The position numbers and the translations under genes are program-made. Under the pieces are notes generated by a model, which was not told the origin of the DNA, searched no databases, and saw only the letters and a list, made by a program, of their open reading frames with translations. Below, piece by piece: positions 1 through 9,665 of a stretch of 64,000 nucleotides of DNA (position 1 is its first letter; each line of letters opens with the position of its first letter). Source of the DNA: Gammaproteobacteria bacterium (GTDB lineage Bacteria > Pseudomonadota > Gammaproteobacteria > Xanthomonadales > SZUA-36); NCBI GenBank assembly GCA_024277815.1, contig JAJRUM010000003.1, positions 183,619 through 247,618 on the forward strand. Reading direction: 5' to 3'.

Positions 1-201
1 GCCGCTCGGTATTCAATGGTTGATCTGAATGACAAAGGCGTTCCGGGAGGGGAGGAGAAAAACCTGACAGTGGGCGTAAACTGGTATGCAACGGGCAATC
101 AGTTCCGGGTCATGGCCAACCTTATTTTCATCAGAACTGATATTTTCGGCGGCAATGAAAGCCCCACCATTTTTCAAATGAGAGGGCAGTTCCATTGGTA
201 A
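1..201 (+). CDS. Phosphate-selective porin (OprO/OprP family), C-terminal end
   Basis: Reading frame 1 is open from the first base to a TAA at 199-201 and encodes the last 66 residues of a protein whose beginning lies outside the window. The fragment alternates polar and hydrophobic residues as in beta strands and ends in the aromatic residue Trp, as outer-membrane barrels do. The pattern (NLTVGVNWY, then MRGQFHW at the end) resembles the last strands of the Porin_O_P family, which passes phosphate or polyphosphate across the outer membrane. The neighbouring ppx and, further on, pst genes fit this role. The family call rests on a short fragment. Confidence 0.65.
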   Translation, partial: AARYSMVDLNDKGVPGGEEKNLTVGVNWYATGNQFRVMANLIFIRTDIFGGNESPTIFQMRGQFHW

Positions 202-240
202 GCGGAAAATGACGGCCATTGAACTCAGTAATCATTAACA

Positions 241-1767
241 GTGAAACCTGAACCGCAACATCAAACCTACGCGGCAGTCGATCTTGGCAGCAACAGCTTC
301 CACCTGTTGATCGCCCGGCGGGAACACGGGGAATTGCGCGTACTGGACCGTATCCGGGAAATGGTCAGGCTGGGCGGTGGCCTGGATGATACTGGCTGTC
401 TGAATGGAAAAACCCAGCAACGCGCGATGGACTGCCTGGCACGCTTCGGCCAGCGCCTGCGTGGTATTCCTGCGGCAAATATACGCGCCGTTGGCACCCA
501 GACGTTCAGGCGGTTAAACAATGCCAATGCGTTCTTGCTGGCATCTGAGCAGGCATTGGAATGCCCTATCGACATTATTGCCGGCCACGAAGAGGCCCGC
601 CTGATTTACCTGGGTGTAACACAATGGATTGCGGGACATCAGCAGAAACAGCTGGTGATGGACATCGGTGGCGGGAGTACGGAACTGGTCGTTGGTGAAG
701 GTTTTGACCTGCTTGAAATGGAAAGCCTGCAGTTTGGTTGTGTGGCACTGACAAAGCGGTTTTTTCCCAACGGCAAGCTTACACCAGGGCGATTAAAAAA
801 CACTGAACGCGCAGTAGCGGCAGAGCTACAGGAGATTCAATCAGCTTTCCGGGAAACCGGTTGGCAGCAAGCCGTTGGTGCCTCTGGAACAATCCGCTCA
901 GCCGCCGCCATGTGCGCCGCCAATGGCTGGTGCAAAAAGGGGGTAACTTCCAGGGCCCTCGGCAAACTCAAGCAAACGGCTTTGTCGTTTAGTCACCTGG
1001 ATGATATCCGGATCGATGGTTTGAGTGAACGCAGAAGACCGGTCTTCATCGGCGGCCTTGCCATTTTGCTGGCCTGTTTTAAAGCCCTGGATATTGACGA
1101 ACTGGTGGTATCACCGTACGCCCTTCGCGAAGGGTTGCTATATGACTTGCTGGGCCGGCTTGAACACAGGGATCCGCGCGACAATGCCGTCAAGGCCATG
1201 ATGGCCCGTTTTGCGGTCGATCCTGCCCAGGTAATACGGGTCCGCACCACGGCATTGGAAATATTTGACCGTTTATCCCCAGGCCAACCCGTTTCCCGCC
1301 CGCACCGCAAACTGCTGGCCTGGGCGGCAGATTTACACGAGACAGGCCTCGGTTTGTCCCACAACAACTATCAACAGCACTCTGCCTATCTGGTCGAAGC
1401 ATCAGATATGGCCGGGTTCTCTCGCCAGGAACAGCTTTTTCTGGCAACACTGGTTGCTTATCAGCGACGTGCCATCGCCGCAGACTATGCTGCAAGGCTG
1501 CCAATACGCCTGCATACAGCGTTGCGGTTAACGCTGCTTTGTATTCGTCTGGCCTGGATACTTTGCCGAACAAGAGAAGACCGGGCCGTGCCGGATTTCA
1601 CCATTGACCTGTTGGATACGACAGTTCACATGGCCTTACCGGCAGCCTGGAAAGAAAATCACCCACTGACCATCACCGACCTGGAGTATGAACAGCGCGC
1701 AGTGAAAATTACCGGCCTGGATTTACAGGTTGTTTACCTCGATGCTGATAGCAGAATTCATGACTGA
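241..1767 (+). CDS. ppx: Exopolyphosphatase / pppGpp phosphohydrolase (Ppx/GppA)
   Basis: A 508-residue protein of usual family length, starting with GTG at 241. It removes terminal phosphates from inorganic polyphosphate and may also act on pppGpp. The ASKHA-fold phosphate-binding motifs are present: DLGSNSFHLLI near residue 15, GTQTFRR near 85, and MDIGGGSTELVVG near 140. The C-terminal half carries the HD-like helical domain typical of Ppx (HETGLGLSHNNYQQHSAYLV). Its stop overlaps the epmA start by 8 nt, so the two are probably co-translated. The nearby phosphate porin and pst genes make the Ppx role more likely than GppA. Confidence 0.93.
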   Translation: MKPEPQHQTYAAVDLGSNSFHLLIARREHGELRVLDRIREMVRLGGGLDDTGCLNGKTQQRAMDCLARFGQRLRGIPAANIRAVGTQTFRRLNNANAFLLASEQALECPIDIIAGHEEARLIYLGVTQWIAGHQQKQLVMDIGGGSTELVVGEGFDLLEMESLQFGCVALTKRFFPNGKLTPGRLKNTERAVAAELQEIQSAFRETGWQQAVGASGTIRSAAAMCAANGWCKKGVTSRALGKLKQTALSFSHLDDIRIDGLSERRRPVFIGGLAILLACFKALDIDELVVSPYALREGLLYDLLGRLEHRDPRDNAVKAMMARFAVDPAQVIRVRTTALEIFDRLSPGQPVSRPHRKLLAWAADLHETGLGLSHNNYQQHSAYLVEASDMAGFSRQEQLFLATLVAYQRRAIAADYAARLPIRLHTALRLTLLCIRLAWILCRTREDRAVPDFTIDLLDTTVHMALPAAWKENHPLTITDLEYEQRAVKITGLDLQVVYLDADSRIHD

Positions 1768-2704
1768 CTGGCAACCCACCATCTCCCTGGAGGGCCTGCA
1801 AAAAAGGGCTCGCCTGTCGCAGGATATACGTAACTATTTTTTGCAACAGGGTGTGTTGGAAGTAGAGACGCCGGTGCTTTCAAAGGCCGGCAATACGGAT
1901 CCCGAAATCGACTCTCTGCAGACGGATGATAAACACTACCTGCGGACTTCACCCGAGTTTGCACTCAAGCGACTGCTGTCGGCGGGCTGCGGGAACATAT
2001 TTGAGCTCGGGCGTGTGTTCCGCTCTGCTGAGGTCGGTCGCTATCATAACCCCGAATTCACCTTGCTTGAATGGTATCGTATTAGCTTTGGCTACCACCG
2101 CCTGATGGATGAAGTGGCCGCACTGGTCCGGCATTGCGGCCGGGGGAAATTTGACCATTGGCCACAACAGAAACTCAGCTACAGGAAACTTTTCCAGCAA
2201 CACCTGGACATTGATCCTTTCAGTGCCACTGTTGATGAGCTGGCCGCTGTTGCTGGCAAGCATGGCATCGACAGCATCGAGTTGGAGCATAAACAATGGC
2301 TGGACCTGCTTATCAGCCATTTGATCCAGCCTGCCCTGCCTGCCGATCACCTTACCTTTATCTACGATTTCCCTGCCGGACAAGCCGCACTGGCAAAAAT
2401 ACGCCCGGACACACCACCGGTCGCCGAACGCTTTGAGCTCTACCTGGGTAGTATCGAACTCGCCAATGGCTATCAGGAATTGACTGATGCAAGCGAGCAA
2501 CTGCACCGCTTTGAGGCTGACAACGCACTACGCAAACAGCGCGGAGAAAGTCAGTGCATTGTGGACCATAACCTGCTTGCAGCGCTTCGCGCCGGCTTGC
2601 CTGAGTGTGCCGGCGTGGCGCTGGGAGTGGATCGCCTGCTGATGGCAATCCTCGACCTTGATTCAATCAGCGATGTGATTGCATTCCCGTTTTCACGTGC
2701 TTGA
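1760..2704 (+). CDS. epmA: EF-P--(R)-beta-lysine ligase (PoxA/GenX/YjeA)
   Basis: A 314-residue class II lysyl-tRNA-synthetase paralogue that lacks the anticodon-binding domain. It attaches beta-lysine to the conserved lysine of elongation factor P. Class II motif 2 is clear (FRSAEVGRYHNPEFTLLEWY) and motif 3 lies near the end (GVALGVDRLLMAI). ATG at 1760 is chosen because it gives the usual N-terminus (MTDWQPTISLEGLQKRA). TTG 1730 and ATG 1742 are in frame but would lengthen the overlap with ppx. No epmB or efp is visible in the window. Confidence 0.93.
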   Translation: MTDWQPTISLEGLQKRARLSQDIRNYFLQQGVLEVETPVLSKAGNTDPEIDSLQTDDKHYLRTSPEFALKRLLSAGCGNIFELGRVFRSAEVGRYHNPEFTLLEWYRISFGYHRLMDEVAALVRHCGRGKFDHWPQQKLSYRKLFQQHLDIDPFSATVDELAAVAGKHGIDSIELEHKQWLDLLISHLIQPALPADHLTFIYDFPAGQAALAKIRPDTPPVAERFELYLGSIELANGYQELTDASEQLHRFEADNALRKQRGESQCIVDHNLLAALRAGLPECAGVALGVDRLLMAILDLDSISDVIAFPFSRA

Positions 2705-4039
2705 TCCGGGCCGTGTCACTGGTAATGTCACGCTGACTTCCAGGCCACCCGCCTTGCGGTTTTCTGCAAATATCCTGCCACCGTGACGCCTGACTGCAGA
2801 GGCTGCGATTGCCAGACCGAGCCCATGCCCACTGGCATCACCCGCACTGTTCCTGCTGCGGGCCTCATCCACCCTGTAAAAAGGCTCGAAAATCCTTTCC
2901 AGGTGCTGCGGGGCTATTCCCGGACCTGAATCACGTACGTAAACCGTAATTTCACGACTGGACGATGGGCCTGCGCTGACCTGTATCGCATTGCCGCCGC
3001 CATAAAGCACAGCATTTCGCAGCAGGTTTTCAAACACACGCCATAGCAGTTCACGGTCAGCGTCAAGCAACAGCGATGGCTGCGTTTGCAGGTCGACCTG
3101 AACACCATCAGCACCACCTTCATAGTTGACGGCCTCCACCAGGTCCTGCAACAAATCAGCAAGATCAAAGCGCTGCACTTCCAGTTCCTGGGGAACTGCA
3201 GATTCACGCAGCAAACTGAGAACTTCATCAATCAATGCTTCGAGCCGCTGGCTTTCAAGCTCAATGCGATTGAGCTCTTCCACCACCTGGCTCCGGTCTT
3301 TGTTCCGGGCGATCTCCAACGCCACGCGCAACCGCGCCAGCGGTGAACGCAATTCATGGCTTACATCACGCAGCAAGCGCCGGTTGGCCTGTTGTGATAT
3401 CTGCAGGCGCCTGGCCATTTCATCGATATCCAGCGCCAGTTGTCCAAACTCGTCATTCCGCTGATTCAGGGGCGCACCCACCCGTACGGACAAGTCACCG
3501 GTTGCCAGTTGCAGGCTTGCCCTGCTCAGTTGCCCCAGCGGTGCCGCCAGATAACGGGCCAGCAGCAGGCTGACCAGCGCACTGACGACCGCCGCCACGG
3601 CCAGACGCATCACAACCCCGCGTGGCCCGGGCGCAAACAATGCCCGTAGCATGGCGCGGCCTGCAGCGATCAGCGTGTAGGCACCACCGCCGGCACCCTG
3701 GAGGGTTTGGGTAGAAACCAGTAACTGCCCATCGCGCAGCTTCTTCAGCACGGGGTCCCGGCCAAGCAGTTCGTTGCCTTGTGCGTCCAGTACAAAAATG
3801 TGATTGCGCATTCCCCGCGGCAGGTTGCGCAGAGTCCGCTTGACCCGCTGCTCTCCGCCCTCCCGCATGTCCCTTACCAGCCGGAGCTTGAAGCGGTTTA
3901 GATTGTCTTCGAATCCGAGCCCGGGTGCTTCAACGGCCTGGCGCACAATCACTGACTGGTTAATCCAGCTCACAACCACAGCAAACGCCATAATGCTCAG
4001 CCACAAGGCGAAAAATAACTTCCAGAAAAGGCGCGGCAT
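2693..4039 (-). CDS. cpxA: Envelope-stress sensor histidine kinase CpxA
   Basis: A 448-residue membrane kinase. An N-terminal membrane segment (about 5-27), a periplasmic loop of about 115 residues and a second membrane helix are followed by a HAMP domain, a HisKA domain with the phospho-acceptor His in RDVSHELRSPLARLR, and a HATPase domain (N box ENLLRNAV; G boxes DSGPGIAP and GHGLGLAI). ATG at 4039 is chosen because it overlaps the cpxR stop as TGATG. A start at 4060 is possible. The cpxR neighbour, the divergent CpxP/Spy gene and the CpxR box support CpxA rather than another OmpR-linked kinase. It ends 12 nt inside the convergent epmA 3' end. Confidence 0.85.
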   Translation of the reverse strand: MPRLFWKLFFALWLSIMAFAVVVSWINQSVIVRQAVEAPGLGFEDNLNRFKLRLVRDMREGGEQRVKRTLRNLPRGMRNHIFVLDAQGNELLGRDPVLKKLRDGQLLVSTQTLQGAGGGAYTLIAAGRAMLRALFAPGPRGVVMRLAVAAVVSALVSLLLARYLAAPLGQLSRASLQLATGDLSVRVGAPLNQRNDEFGQLALDIDEMARRLQISQQANRRLLRDVSHELRSPLARLRVALEIARNKDRSQVVEELNRIELESQRLEALIDEVLSLLRESAVPQELEVQRFDLADLLQDLVEAVNYEGGADGVQVDLQTQPSLLLDADRELLWRVFENLLRNAVLYGGGNAIQVSAGPSSSREITVYVRDSGPGIAPQHLERIFEPFYRVDEARSRNSAGDASGHGLGLAIAASAVRRHGGRIFAENRKAGGLEVSVTLPVTRPGSST

Positions 4040-4728
4040 CAACTTCGGCCCGTACAGCAATACTGGTAACCGATACCACGAATGGTCTCAATGCGTTCCG
4101 CCCCATCACCGGACGGCCCGAGCTTACGGCGCAAATTACTGACGTGCATGTCGATGCTGCGGTCATAGGCAACGGGCTCACGCCCCAGGGCCGCGAGGTA
4201 CAGGTCCTTTTTCTCAACCACTTCCCCGCTGCGTGCCAGTAGCAGCTGAATGATGCTGAACTCGGTGCTGGTCAGCTCAAGCTGCTGACCATCGCGCAAT
4301 AACTCACGGGCGCGCTGGTTCAGAACCAGGTCTCCAACCTCCAGCGTGGTCGCAGTTGACTGAGGATTTGCGCGCCGGAGAATTGCACGAATGCGGGCCA
4401 GTAACTCACGCGGGTTAGCCGGTTTTGCCAGATAATCATCTGCACCCAGTTCCAGGCCAATGATTCGGTCCAGATCCTCACCTCTTGCAGTCAGCATGAT
4501 CACGGGCAAATCAGATTCCTTGCGCAGCATGCGCAGAACATCAATACCGTTCATGCGTGGCATCATGATATCTAACACCATGACGTCCACACCGGGTCGC
4601 CGTGATTCCACCAGCGCCTGCTCCCCGTCATGAGCCAACCGCACCTCGTAGCCTTCCTGTCCGAAGTACTCAGACAGCAACTCACACAATTCAACATCGT
4701 CATCTGCTATGAGCATCGTTTGTGTCAT
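4039..4728 (-). CDS. cpxR: OmpR-family response regulator CpxR
   Basis: A 229-residue regulator made of a receiver domain and a winged-helix DNA-binding domain. The acidic pocket is at DDDVELCE, the phospho-acceptor Asp is in VMVLDIMMPRMNG near residue 51, the switch Thr in MLTARGED and the Lys in YLAKP. The C-terminal domain has the Trans_reg_C pattern (LTSTEFSIIQLLL, then DMHVSNLRRKLG and RGIGYQY). It is translationally coupled to cpxA. A perfect CpxR-type direct repeat lies about 65 bp upstream of its start, between it and the divergent chaperone gene, so autoregulation is likely. Confidence 0.88.
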   Translation of the reverse strand: MTQTMLIADDDVELCELLSEYFGQEGYEVRLAHDGEQALVESRRPGVDVMVLDIMMPRMNGIDVLRMLRKESDLPVIMLTARGEDLDRIIGLELGADDYLAKPANPRELLARIRAILRRANPQSTATTLEVGDLVLNQRARELLRDGQQLELTSTEFSIIQLLLARSGEVVEKKDLYLAALGREPVAYDRSIDMHVSNLRRKLGPSGDGAERIETIRGIGYQYCCTGRS

Positions 4729-4793
4729 CTGCTTACCACTGTCACTGCGTCTGGAGCACTGATTTTAACCAGCCGCTCGCATTTTAGTGTGAC

Positions 4794-4808
4794 TTTACCT
4801 TTTTTTAC
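4794..4808. promoter_or_regulatory. CpxR binding site (perfect box)
   Basis: TTTAC, five bases, TTTAC. This is the exact reverse complement of the known CpxR box GTAAA-N5-GTAAA. It sits in the 161-bp space between divergent cpxR and the cpxP/spy gene, about 82 bp upstream of the latter's ATG. It could control both directions, as in enterobacterial cpxP-cpxRA. Confidence 0.75.
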
Positions 4809-4889
4809 ATAGCCAAGACCCAAGCAGACACGGAAATGGTGTCTTATGTCATGCAACGAATACCATCCAACTGACAACAGGAGTAAGCC

Positions 4890-5366
4890 ATGAAATTATT
4901 CAATAAAACCATCCTCATTACCGTTGTGCTAATGTCCGCAACCCTTGCCTTCGCACATGAAACAGGACTCGGTCCTGGCGATTCCGGGCCACGCAGCCTG
5001 CAGAAAATGCCTATGGTCGAACACTTGATTCGCGCCGTGCGCCGTCTGGATCTAAGCGATGACCAGAAGGAAAGTATCCGCAACATCATGTGGGATATGA
5101 AAACTGAAATTGGCCCCGTGATGGCCGATATGAAGGCTGGTCGTGAGCAACTTAAGGAACTGATCAAGGCGGAAGAGTATGACCAGGGTGCCGTCGCTGA
5201 ACTGGCTGGAAAAGAAGGTGACTTGGCGGCGGAGCGCATGATCATCACCAGCAGAGCACTTGCAGACGCACTCGCCACACTGACTGACGAACAACGTGCC
5301 CAACTGGAAGAGATGGAAGCACAACGCAGGCAATGCCGTTCTGACGGGGCCGGCGAGGGAATCTGA
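4890..5366 (+). CDS. Periplasmic CpxP/Spy-family chaperone
   Basis: A 158-residue exported protein with a cleavable signal peptide (MKLFNKTILITVVLMSATLAFA, cleavage near 22). The mature part is mostly helical, with two LTXXQ-like signatures: LDLSDDQKESIRNIM and LATLTDEQRAQLEEM. In this family such a protein binds unfolded or misfolded periplasmic proteins, and CpxP also damps CpxA. Its place directly across a CpxR box from cpxRA argues for the CpxP role. It has a Shine-Dalgarno (ACAGGAG) and ends just before a strong terminator. Confidence 0.85.
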   Translation: MKLFNKTILITVVLMSATLAFAHETGLGPGDSGPRSLQKMPMVEHLIRAVRRLDLSDDQKESIRNIMWDMKTEIGPVMADMKAGREQLKELIKAEEYDQGAVAELAGKEGDLAAERMIITSRALADALATLTDEQRAQLEEMEAQRRQCRSDGAGEGI

Positions 5367-5373
5367 TCCGGGA

Positions 5374-5406
5374 AAAAGGCCGGGCAGGTCACTGGCCCGG
5401 CCTTTT
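5374..5406. terminator. Rho-independent terminator, bidirectional
   Basis: An 11-bp stem, AAAAGGCCGGG paired with CCCGGCCTTTT, with an 11-nt loop. A-tract and T-tract arms make it work on both strands. It lies between the convergent cpxP/spy gene (ends 5366) and cysM (ends 5461). Confidence 0.88.
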
Positions 5407-5460
5407 ACCATCCAGTATATTTCCTGGTGTCCCGCAGGAAGCGGCTTCCCCGGTTTTGTT

Positions 5461-6372
5461 TCAGTTCCCGGAGAACACACCGGCAGACAAGTAACGGTCG
5501 CCACGGTCACAGACGATGGACACGATCACAGCATTCTCCAACTCCTGGTTGATCTTCAGTACCGCCGCCAATGCGCCGCCCGAGGAAACGCCACCAAACA
5601 GGCCTTCTGTGGCTGCCAGCAAACGGGTGGTATCTTCTGCTTCCTGCTGACTGACATCTATTACCCGATCAACGCGGGCATTGTCGAAAATCCCTGGGAC
5701 GTATTCCTTTGGCCAACGACGAATGCCCGCAATACGCGAGCCGTCTTCAGGCTGCACGCCAATGATTTGTATCGCCGGATTTTGTTCTTTGAGGTAACGG
5801 GAAGTACCCATAATGGTGCCGGTGGTACCCATGGCAGAGACAAAATGCGTTATTTTGCCATTGGTTTGCCGCCATATTTCCGGGCCGGTGCCGATATAGT
5901 GCGCTTGTGAATTATCCGGGTTGTTGAACTGATCAAGCACGATGCCCTCGCCCGCAGTCTGCATCTGCAACGCAAGATCACGCGCACCTTCCATACCTTG
6001 CTCAAGTGTTACCGAAATCAGTTCGGCGCCATAGGCATGCATCACCGCGCGGCGCTCACTACTCAAACCTTCCGGCATGATCAGGACCATGCGATAACCC
6101 ATAACTGCTGCAATCATTGACAGGGCGATGCCGGTATTCCCGCTGGTGGCCTCGATCAGGGTATCACCCGGCTTGATATCGCCCCGTTGTTGAGCCCGGG
6201 TGATCATGTTCAGCGCAGGCCGGTCCTTAACCGAACCCGCGGGATTGTTACCTTCCAGCTTAAGCAACAGTGTGTTATTCCGATCTGGCTGATCACCGCC
6301 AAGTCGCTGGAGTTGCACCAGGGGTGTATTGCCAACCGTGTCGGCCAGCGTTGAGAATGTTGTGTTAGTCAT
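5461..6372 (-). CDS. cysM: Cysteine synthase B (O-acetylserine sulfhydrylase)
   Basis: A 303-residue PLP enzyme, the usual CysM length. It makes L-cysteine from O-acetylserine and sulfide or thiosulfate. The PLP lysine lies in NNPAGSVKDRPALNMI (near residue 43), the substrate loop in EATSGNTGIALSM, and the phosphate-binding glycine loop in AMGTTGTIMGTSRYL. The QPEDGSRIAGIRRW region is typical of CysM rather than CysK. It stands alone on the minus strand between phoU and the bidirectional terminator. Confidence 0.94.
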   Translation of the reverse strand: MTNTTFSTLADTVGNTPLVQLQRLGGDQPDRNNTLLLKLEGNNPAGSVKDRPALNMITRAQQRGDIKPGDTLIEATSGNTGIALSMIAAVMGYRMVLIMPEGLSSERRAVMHAYGAELISVTLEQGMEGARDLALQMQTAGEGIVLDQFNNPDNSQAHYIGTGPEIWRQTNGKITHFVSAMGTTGTIMGTSRYLKEQNPAIQIIGVQPEDGSRIAGIRRWPKEYVPGIFDNARVDRVIDVSQQEAEDTTRLLAATEGLFGGVSSGGALAAVLKINQELENAVIVSIVCDRGDRYLSAGVFSGN

Positions 6373-6400
6373 AAGTCAGAATGGTCGGCAACCCGGAAGG

Positions 6401-7129
6401 CTACTCCGCCGTTGACTGTGCCTCAATTTCAGCCAGTATGTCATCAAGACTCGTATGCCGCACATCCATACCCAGTGCAAGGTAAATAACGTATTCGGCA
6501 ATATTCTGGCAACGGTCGCCCATGCGTTCGATTGAGCGGGCCGCCCACAGGATATTGATCACTGTCGGCACAGCTTCGGGATCGTTGCTCATGTGTTCGA
6601 TCAGTTGCTTGATGATGCCCTTATACTTACGATCAACGGCTTTGTCGGCTTTGACTGCTTCCACAGCAGCATCAACATCTGTGCGCGCAAACGCGTTCAG
6701 TACTTTGTGCAGCATATCGCGCACCAACTCACCCATATGGCTAAGCTCCGCCCGCACTTGATCTGAAAGCACACCGTCCAGTTCCTCCTGCGACATCCTG
6801 GCTACCCGTTTGGCTTCGTCCCCAATACGCTCCAGATCGTTAATGGTCTTGATGACGGTCATGACCAGGCGCAAATCTGTGGCCGCAGGTTGCCGGCGCG
6901 CCACAATGCGGGTGCACTCCTCATCGATCTCGACCTCCAGTGAGTTAACCCTTGCGTCACTTTCGATCACCTCGCGGGCGAGGCTGGCTTTACCACTTAC
7001 CAAAGCCTTGACTGCATGGGCAAGCTGCTCTTCAACCATGCCGCCCATCAACAGTACTTTGCTCCGCACTTCTTCCAGTTCTTCATTGAACTGGCGGGAG
7101 ATATGCTGGCCTATATGTAACTTATCCAT
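6401..7129 (-). CDS. phoU: Phosphate-signalling regulator PhoU
   Basis: A 242-residue all-helical protein of two PhoU repeats. Metal-binding acidic motifs are visible (ESDARVNSLEVEIDEEC, RIGDEAKRVARM, RMGDRCQNIAEYV). PhoU links the Pst transporter to the PhoR kinase and prevents PhoB activation when phosphate is plentiful. It is the last gene of pstC-pstA-pstB-phoU, 19 nt after pstB. Confidence 0.95.
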   Translation of the reverse strand: MDKLHIGQHISRQFNEELEEVRSKVLLMGGMVEEQLAHAVKALVSGKASLAREVIESDARVNSLEVEIDEECTRIVARRQPAATDLRLVMTVIKTINDLERIGDEAKRVARMSQEELDGVLSDQVRAELSHMGELVRDMLHKVLNAFARTDVDAAVEAVKADKAVDRKYKGIIKQLIEHMSNDPEAVPTVINILWAARSIERMGDRCQNIAEYVIYLALGMDVRHTSLDDILAEIEAQSTAE

Positions 7130-7148
7130 TGCTTATTCCTCTCACCCA

Positions 7149-8000
7149 TCAACCATACCGGCCGGTGATGTAGTCTTCCGTTTTCTTCAAGCGGGGCTTG
7201 GTAAACACCTGGTCAGTATCACCAAATTCGATTAATTCACCCATGTACATAAACGCAGTATAGTCAGAAACCCGTGCCGCCTGCTGCATATTATGGGTCA
7301 CCATGATAATGGTGTATTGTGACTTGAGCTCGTTGATCAGTTCCTCAACTTTCAGGGTTGAAATCGGATCCAGCGCCGAGCATGGCTCATCCAGCAATAT
7401 GAATTTTGGCTGTACCGCGATCGCCCGTGCGATCACCAGGCGTTGTTGTTGCCCACCCGACAAGCCAAAAGCTGAATCATGTAACCGCTCCCTGACCTCA
7501 TCCCACAGGGCCGCGCCGCGCAATGCCCATTCCACAGTTTCATCCAGTTGGCGGCGTTTGTTCATGCCCTGAATCCGCAGACCGTAGGCGACATTCTCAT
7601 AAATTGACTTAGGAAAGGGGTTCGGCTTCTGGAAAACAATACCCACCTCCCGGCGCAATTCGGCGACCTCCACTCCATCGGCGTAAATATCCCGTCCATT
7701 GAGCAGTATCTCACCATCAATCCGACAGATATCAATGAGGTCATTGAGACGATTAAAACAACGCAGCAGCGTAGATTTTCCACAGCCACTGGGCCCGATA
7801 AATGCAGTGACCTGTTTTTCCGGAATGCGCAGGCTGACGTCATGCAAAGCCTGAGTTGCGCCATAATACAGGTTCAGGTTATTCACCGAGACGGCCACTT
7901 GTTGCCCGGCAAAGTTGTGGCCAGGGGCTTCCCCCGCACTTGCCGGGGTCGGTTGTTCTGCACCGGATTTATTAAATTCCAGAGGTGTTTGATTTGTCAT
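7149..8000 (-). CDS. pstB: Phosphate ABC transporter ATP-binding protein
   Basis: A 283-residue ABC ATPase that powers phosphate uptake by PstCA. Walker A is GPSGCGKST, the signature is [15 protein letters not shown], and Walker B is [13 protein letters not shown], followed by the H-loop MVTHNM. A roughly 30-residue polar N-terminal extension precedes the fold. Its ATG overlaps the pstA stop by 4 nt, so translation is coupled. Confidence 0.96.
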   Translation of the reverse strand: MTNQTPLEFNKSGAEQPTPASAGEAPGHNFAGQQVAVSVNNLNLYYGATQALHDVSLRIPEKQVTAFIGPSGCGKSTLLRCFNRLNDLIDICRIDGEILLNGRDIYADGVEVAELRREVGIVFQKPNPFPKSIYENVAYGLRIQGMNKRRQLDETVEWALRGAALWDEVRERLHDSAFGLSGGQQQRLVIARAIAVQPKFILLDEPCSALDPISTLKVEELINELKSQYTIIMVTHNMQQAARVSDYTAFMYMGELIEFGDTDQVFTKPRLKKTEDYITGRYG

Positions 8001-9655
8001 GTTTCAAGTCCACGATATCTTTCGCTCAAGCGGTTACGCACCTGGATAGCAACCAGGTTCAGTAACACAATTACAATGACCAGCAACAATGCGGTCGCGT
8101 ACACCAGCGGCCTGGCCGCTTCGACGTTGGGGCTTTGAAAGCCTACATCATATATATGAAAACCAAGATGCATGAACTTACGCTCCAGATGGAGGAACGG
8201 CGCGTTAGCATCCAGCGGCAGCGCAGGTGCCAGCTTCACCACACCGACCAGCATCAAAGGTGCCACCTCGCCTGCAGCCCTTGCCACTGCCAGAATCAGG
8301 CCGGTCATGATTCCTGGAGAAGCCATTGGCAAAACGGTTCGCCACAATGTTTCCCACTTGGTAGCACCCAGCGCAAGGCTGCCTTCCCGAATACTGCGCG
8401 GTATGCGTGACAGACCCTCCTCGGTTGAAACGATAACCACCGGCAGGGTGAGCAGGGCCATGGTCAATGCCGCCCAGAACAACCCGCCAGTACCAAAGGT
8501 GGGCGCTGGCAGGGCTTCCCTGAAAAACAACTGGTCAATACTGCCACCCAGGGTATAAACGAAAAAACCCAGTCCAAAAACACCGTAAACAATTGAAGGT
8601 ACACCCGCCAGATTGTTCACTGCGATACGGATAAAGCGGGTAAACAGTCCCTGGTGGGCATACTCCTTGAGGTAAACCGCGGCCACGACGCCCAGGGGTG
8701 TAACAAACACGCTCATTAACAACACCATGAGCACAGTGCCAAAGATGGCCGGGAATATGCCCCCTTCCGTGTTGGCCTCGCGCGGGTCATCGGCTACAAA
8801 CTTCCAGGCGTTATGAAAGAAATATCCAATTTTATCTGCCAGATCCATCTGGTTGGGTCGGTAAGCATCGACAATCGTGGCCATTGGCAGCTCAAGCTCC
8901 CGGCCACTTGCGGTCGTCACAACCACGGCATCACGCTGCAGTTGACTGTACAAATTCCCAAGTTGACCTTCCAGGCGCACATATTCCTGCTGCAACTCGT
9001 CACGTTCGCTTGCAATCCCAGCAAGCGCCTGCACAGTATCGCTGCCATCCATCTCCAGGCCACGTTGCTTCAGGCGCAATCGTTCCAGACGGTAATTAAC
9101 CCCGCCGATACTGCCTTTCTCAAGATCCTCAATTTCATCTCTGAGTTGATTCACCCTCCCCAGATTGCGCTGAAACTCACCCCAGACATCCGCGCTCTCA
9201 AGCAGTTTGCCATCTTCCCTGACACCGATTAACAGGCCGATGAAAACACCCCATTCCTGGCGCTCAAAAACCACCATGCTGTACGGTTTGCTGGTGGAAA
9301 TGATGGACGGCTCAAGCAACCAACGAAAGTCTTCGCCGTTAATATCCCGATTGCCCACTTTCAACAGATAGCGGCGCACGTGTTCACTGCCCTGCGCCAC
9401 TTCAACACCGGACTCACGTAAGCGCCGGGCCGTGATCTGTTCCTGCTCGCGAATCTGCCCCGCCAGCATGACCTGACTTTCATCCGCCTGCTGATAAATG
9501 ATTTTTGTCACCGGCAGTGGCCAGAAATGGCCCATGCCCCTGGCGCCAATCAGTATCAACAAACCAACCACCAACAGGATGCTGGCGCTCACTGCCGCCG
9601 CGTTGAGCCACACCCAGGGGGTTCCATCTGCAATCCACTTTGTCAATTTCTTCAT
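7997..9655 (-). CDS. pstA: Phosphate ABC transporter permease PstA (large form)
   Basis: A 552-residue permease, almost twice the length of enteric PstA. The first membrane helix (about 16-37) is followed by a roughly 240-residue insertion, partly coiled-coil ([17 protein letters not shown]), before the BPD_transp_1 core. The EAA loop reads [20 protein letters not shown]. Such enlarged PstA and PstC proteins occur in many marine gammaproteobacteria, and what the insertion does is not known to me. It lies between pstC (10-nt gap) and pstB (4-nt overlap). Confidence 0.92.
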   Translation of the reverse strand: MKKLTKWIADGTPWVWLNAAAVSASILLVVGLLILIGARGMGHFWPLPVTKIIYQQADESQVMLAGQIREQEQITARRLRESGVEVAQGSEHVRRYLLKVGNRDINGEDFRWLLEPSIISTSKPYSMVVFERQEWGVFIGLLIGVREDGKLLESADVWGEFQRNLGRVNQLRDEIEDLEKGSIGGVNYRLERLRLKQRGLEMDGSDTVQALAGIASERDELQQEYVRLEGQLGNLYSQLQRDAVVVTTASGRELELPMATIVDAYRPNQMDLADKIGYFFHNAWKFVADDPREANTEGGIFPAIFGTVLMVLLMSVFVTPLGVVAAVYLKEYAHQGLFTRFIRIAVNNLAGVPSIVYGVFGLGFFVYTLGGSIDQLFFREALPAPTFGTGGLFWAALTMALLTLPVVIVSTEEGLSRIPRSIREGSLALGATKWETLWRTVLPMASPGIMTGLILAVARAAGEVAPLMLVGVVKLAPALPLDANAPFLHLERKFMHLGFHIYDVGFQSPNVEAARPLVYATALLLVIVIVLLNLVAIQVRNRLSERYRGLET

Positions 9656-9665
9656 GCGGCCATCC

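Noticed and set aside
267..575. Long open frames opposite ppx, pstC, parC and other genes
   Set aside because: They mirror the codon structure of well-identified genes on the other strand, lack Shine-Dalgarno signals and show no protein-family pattern.
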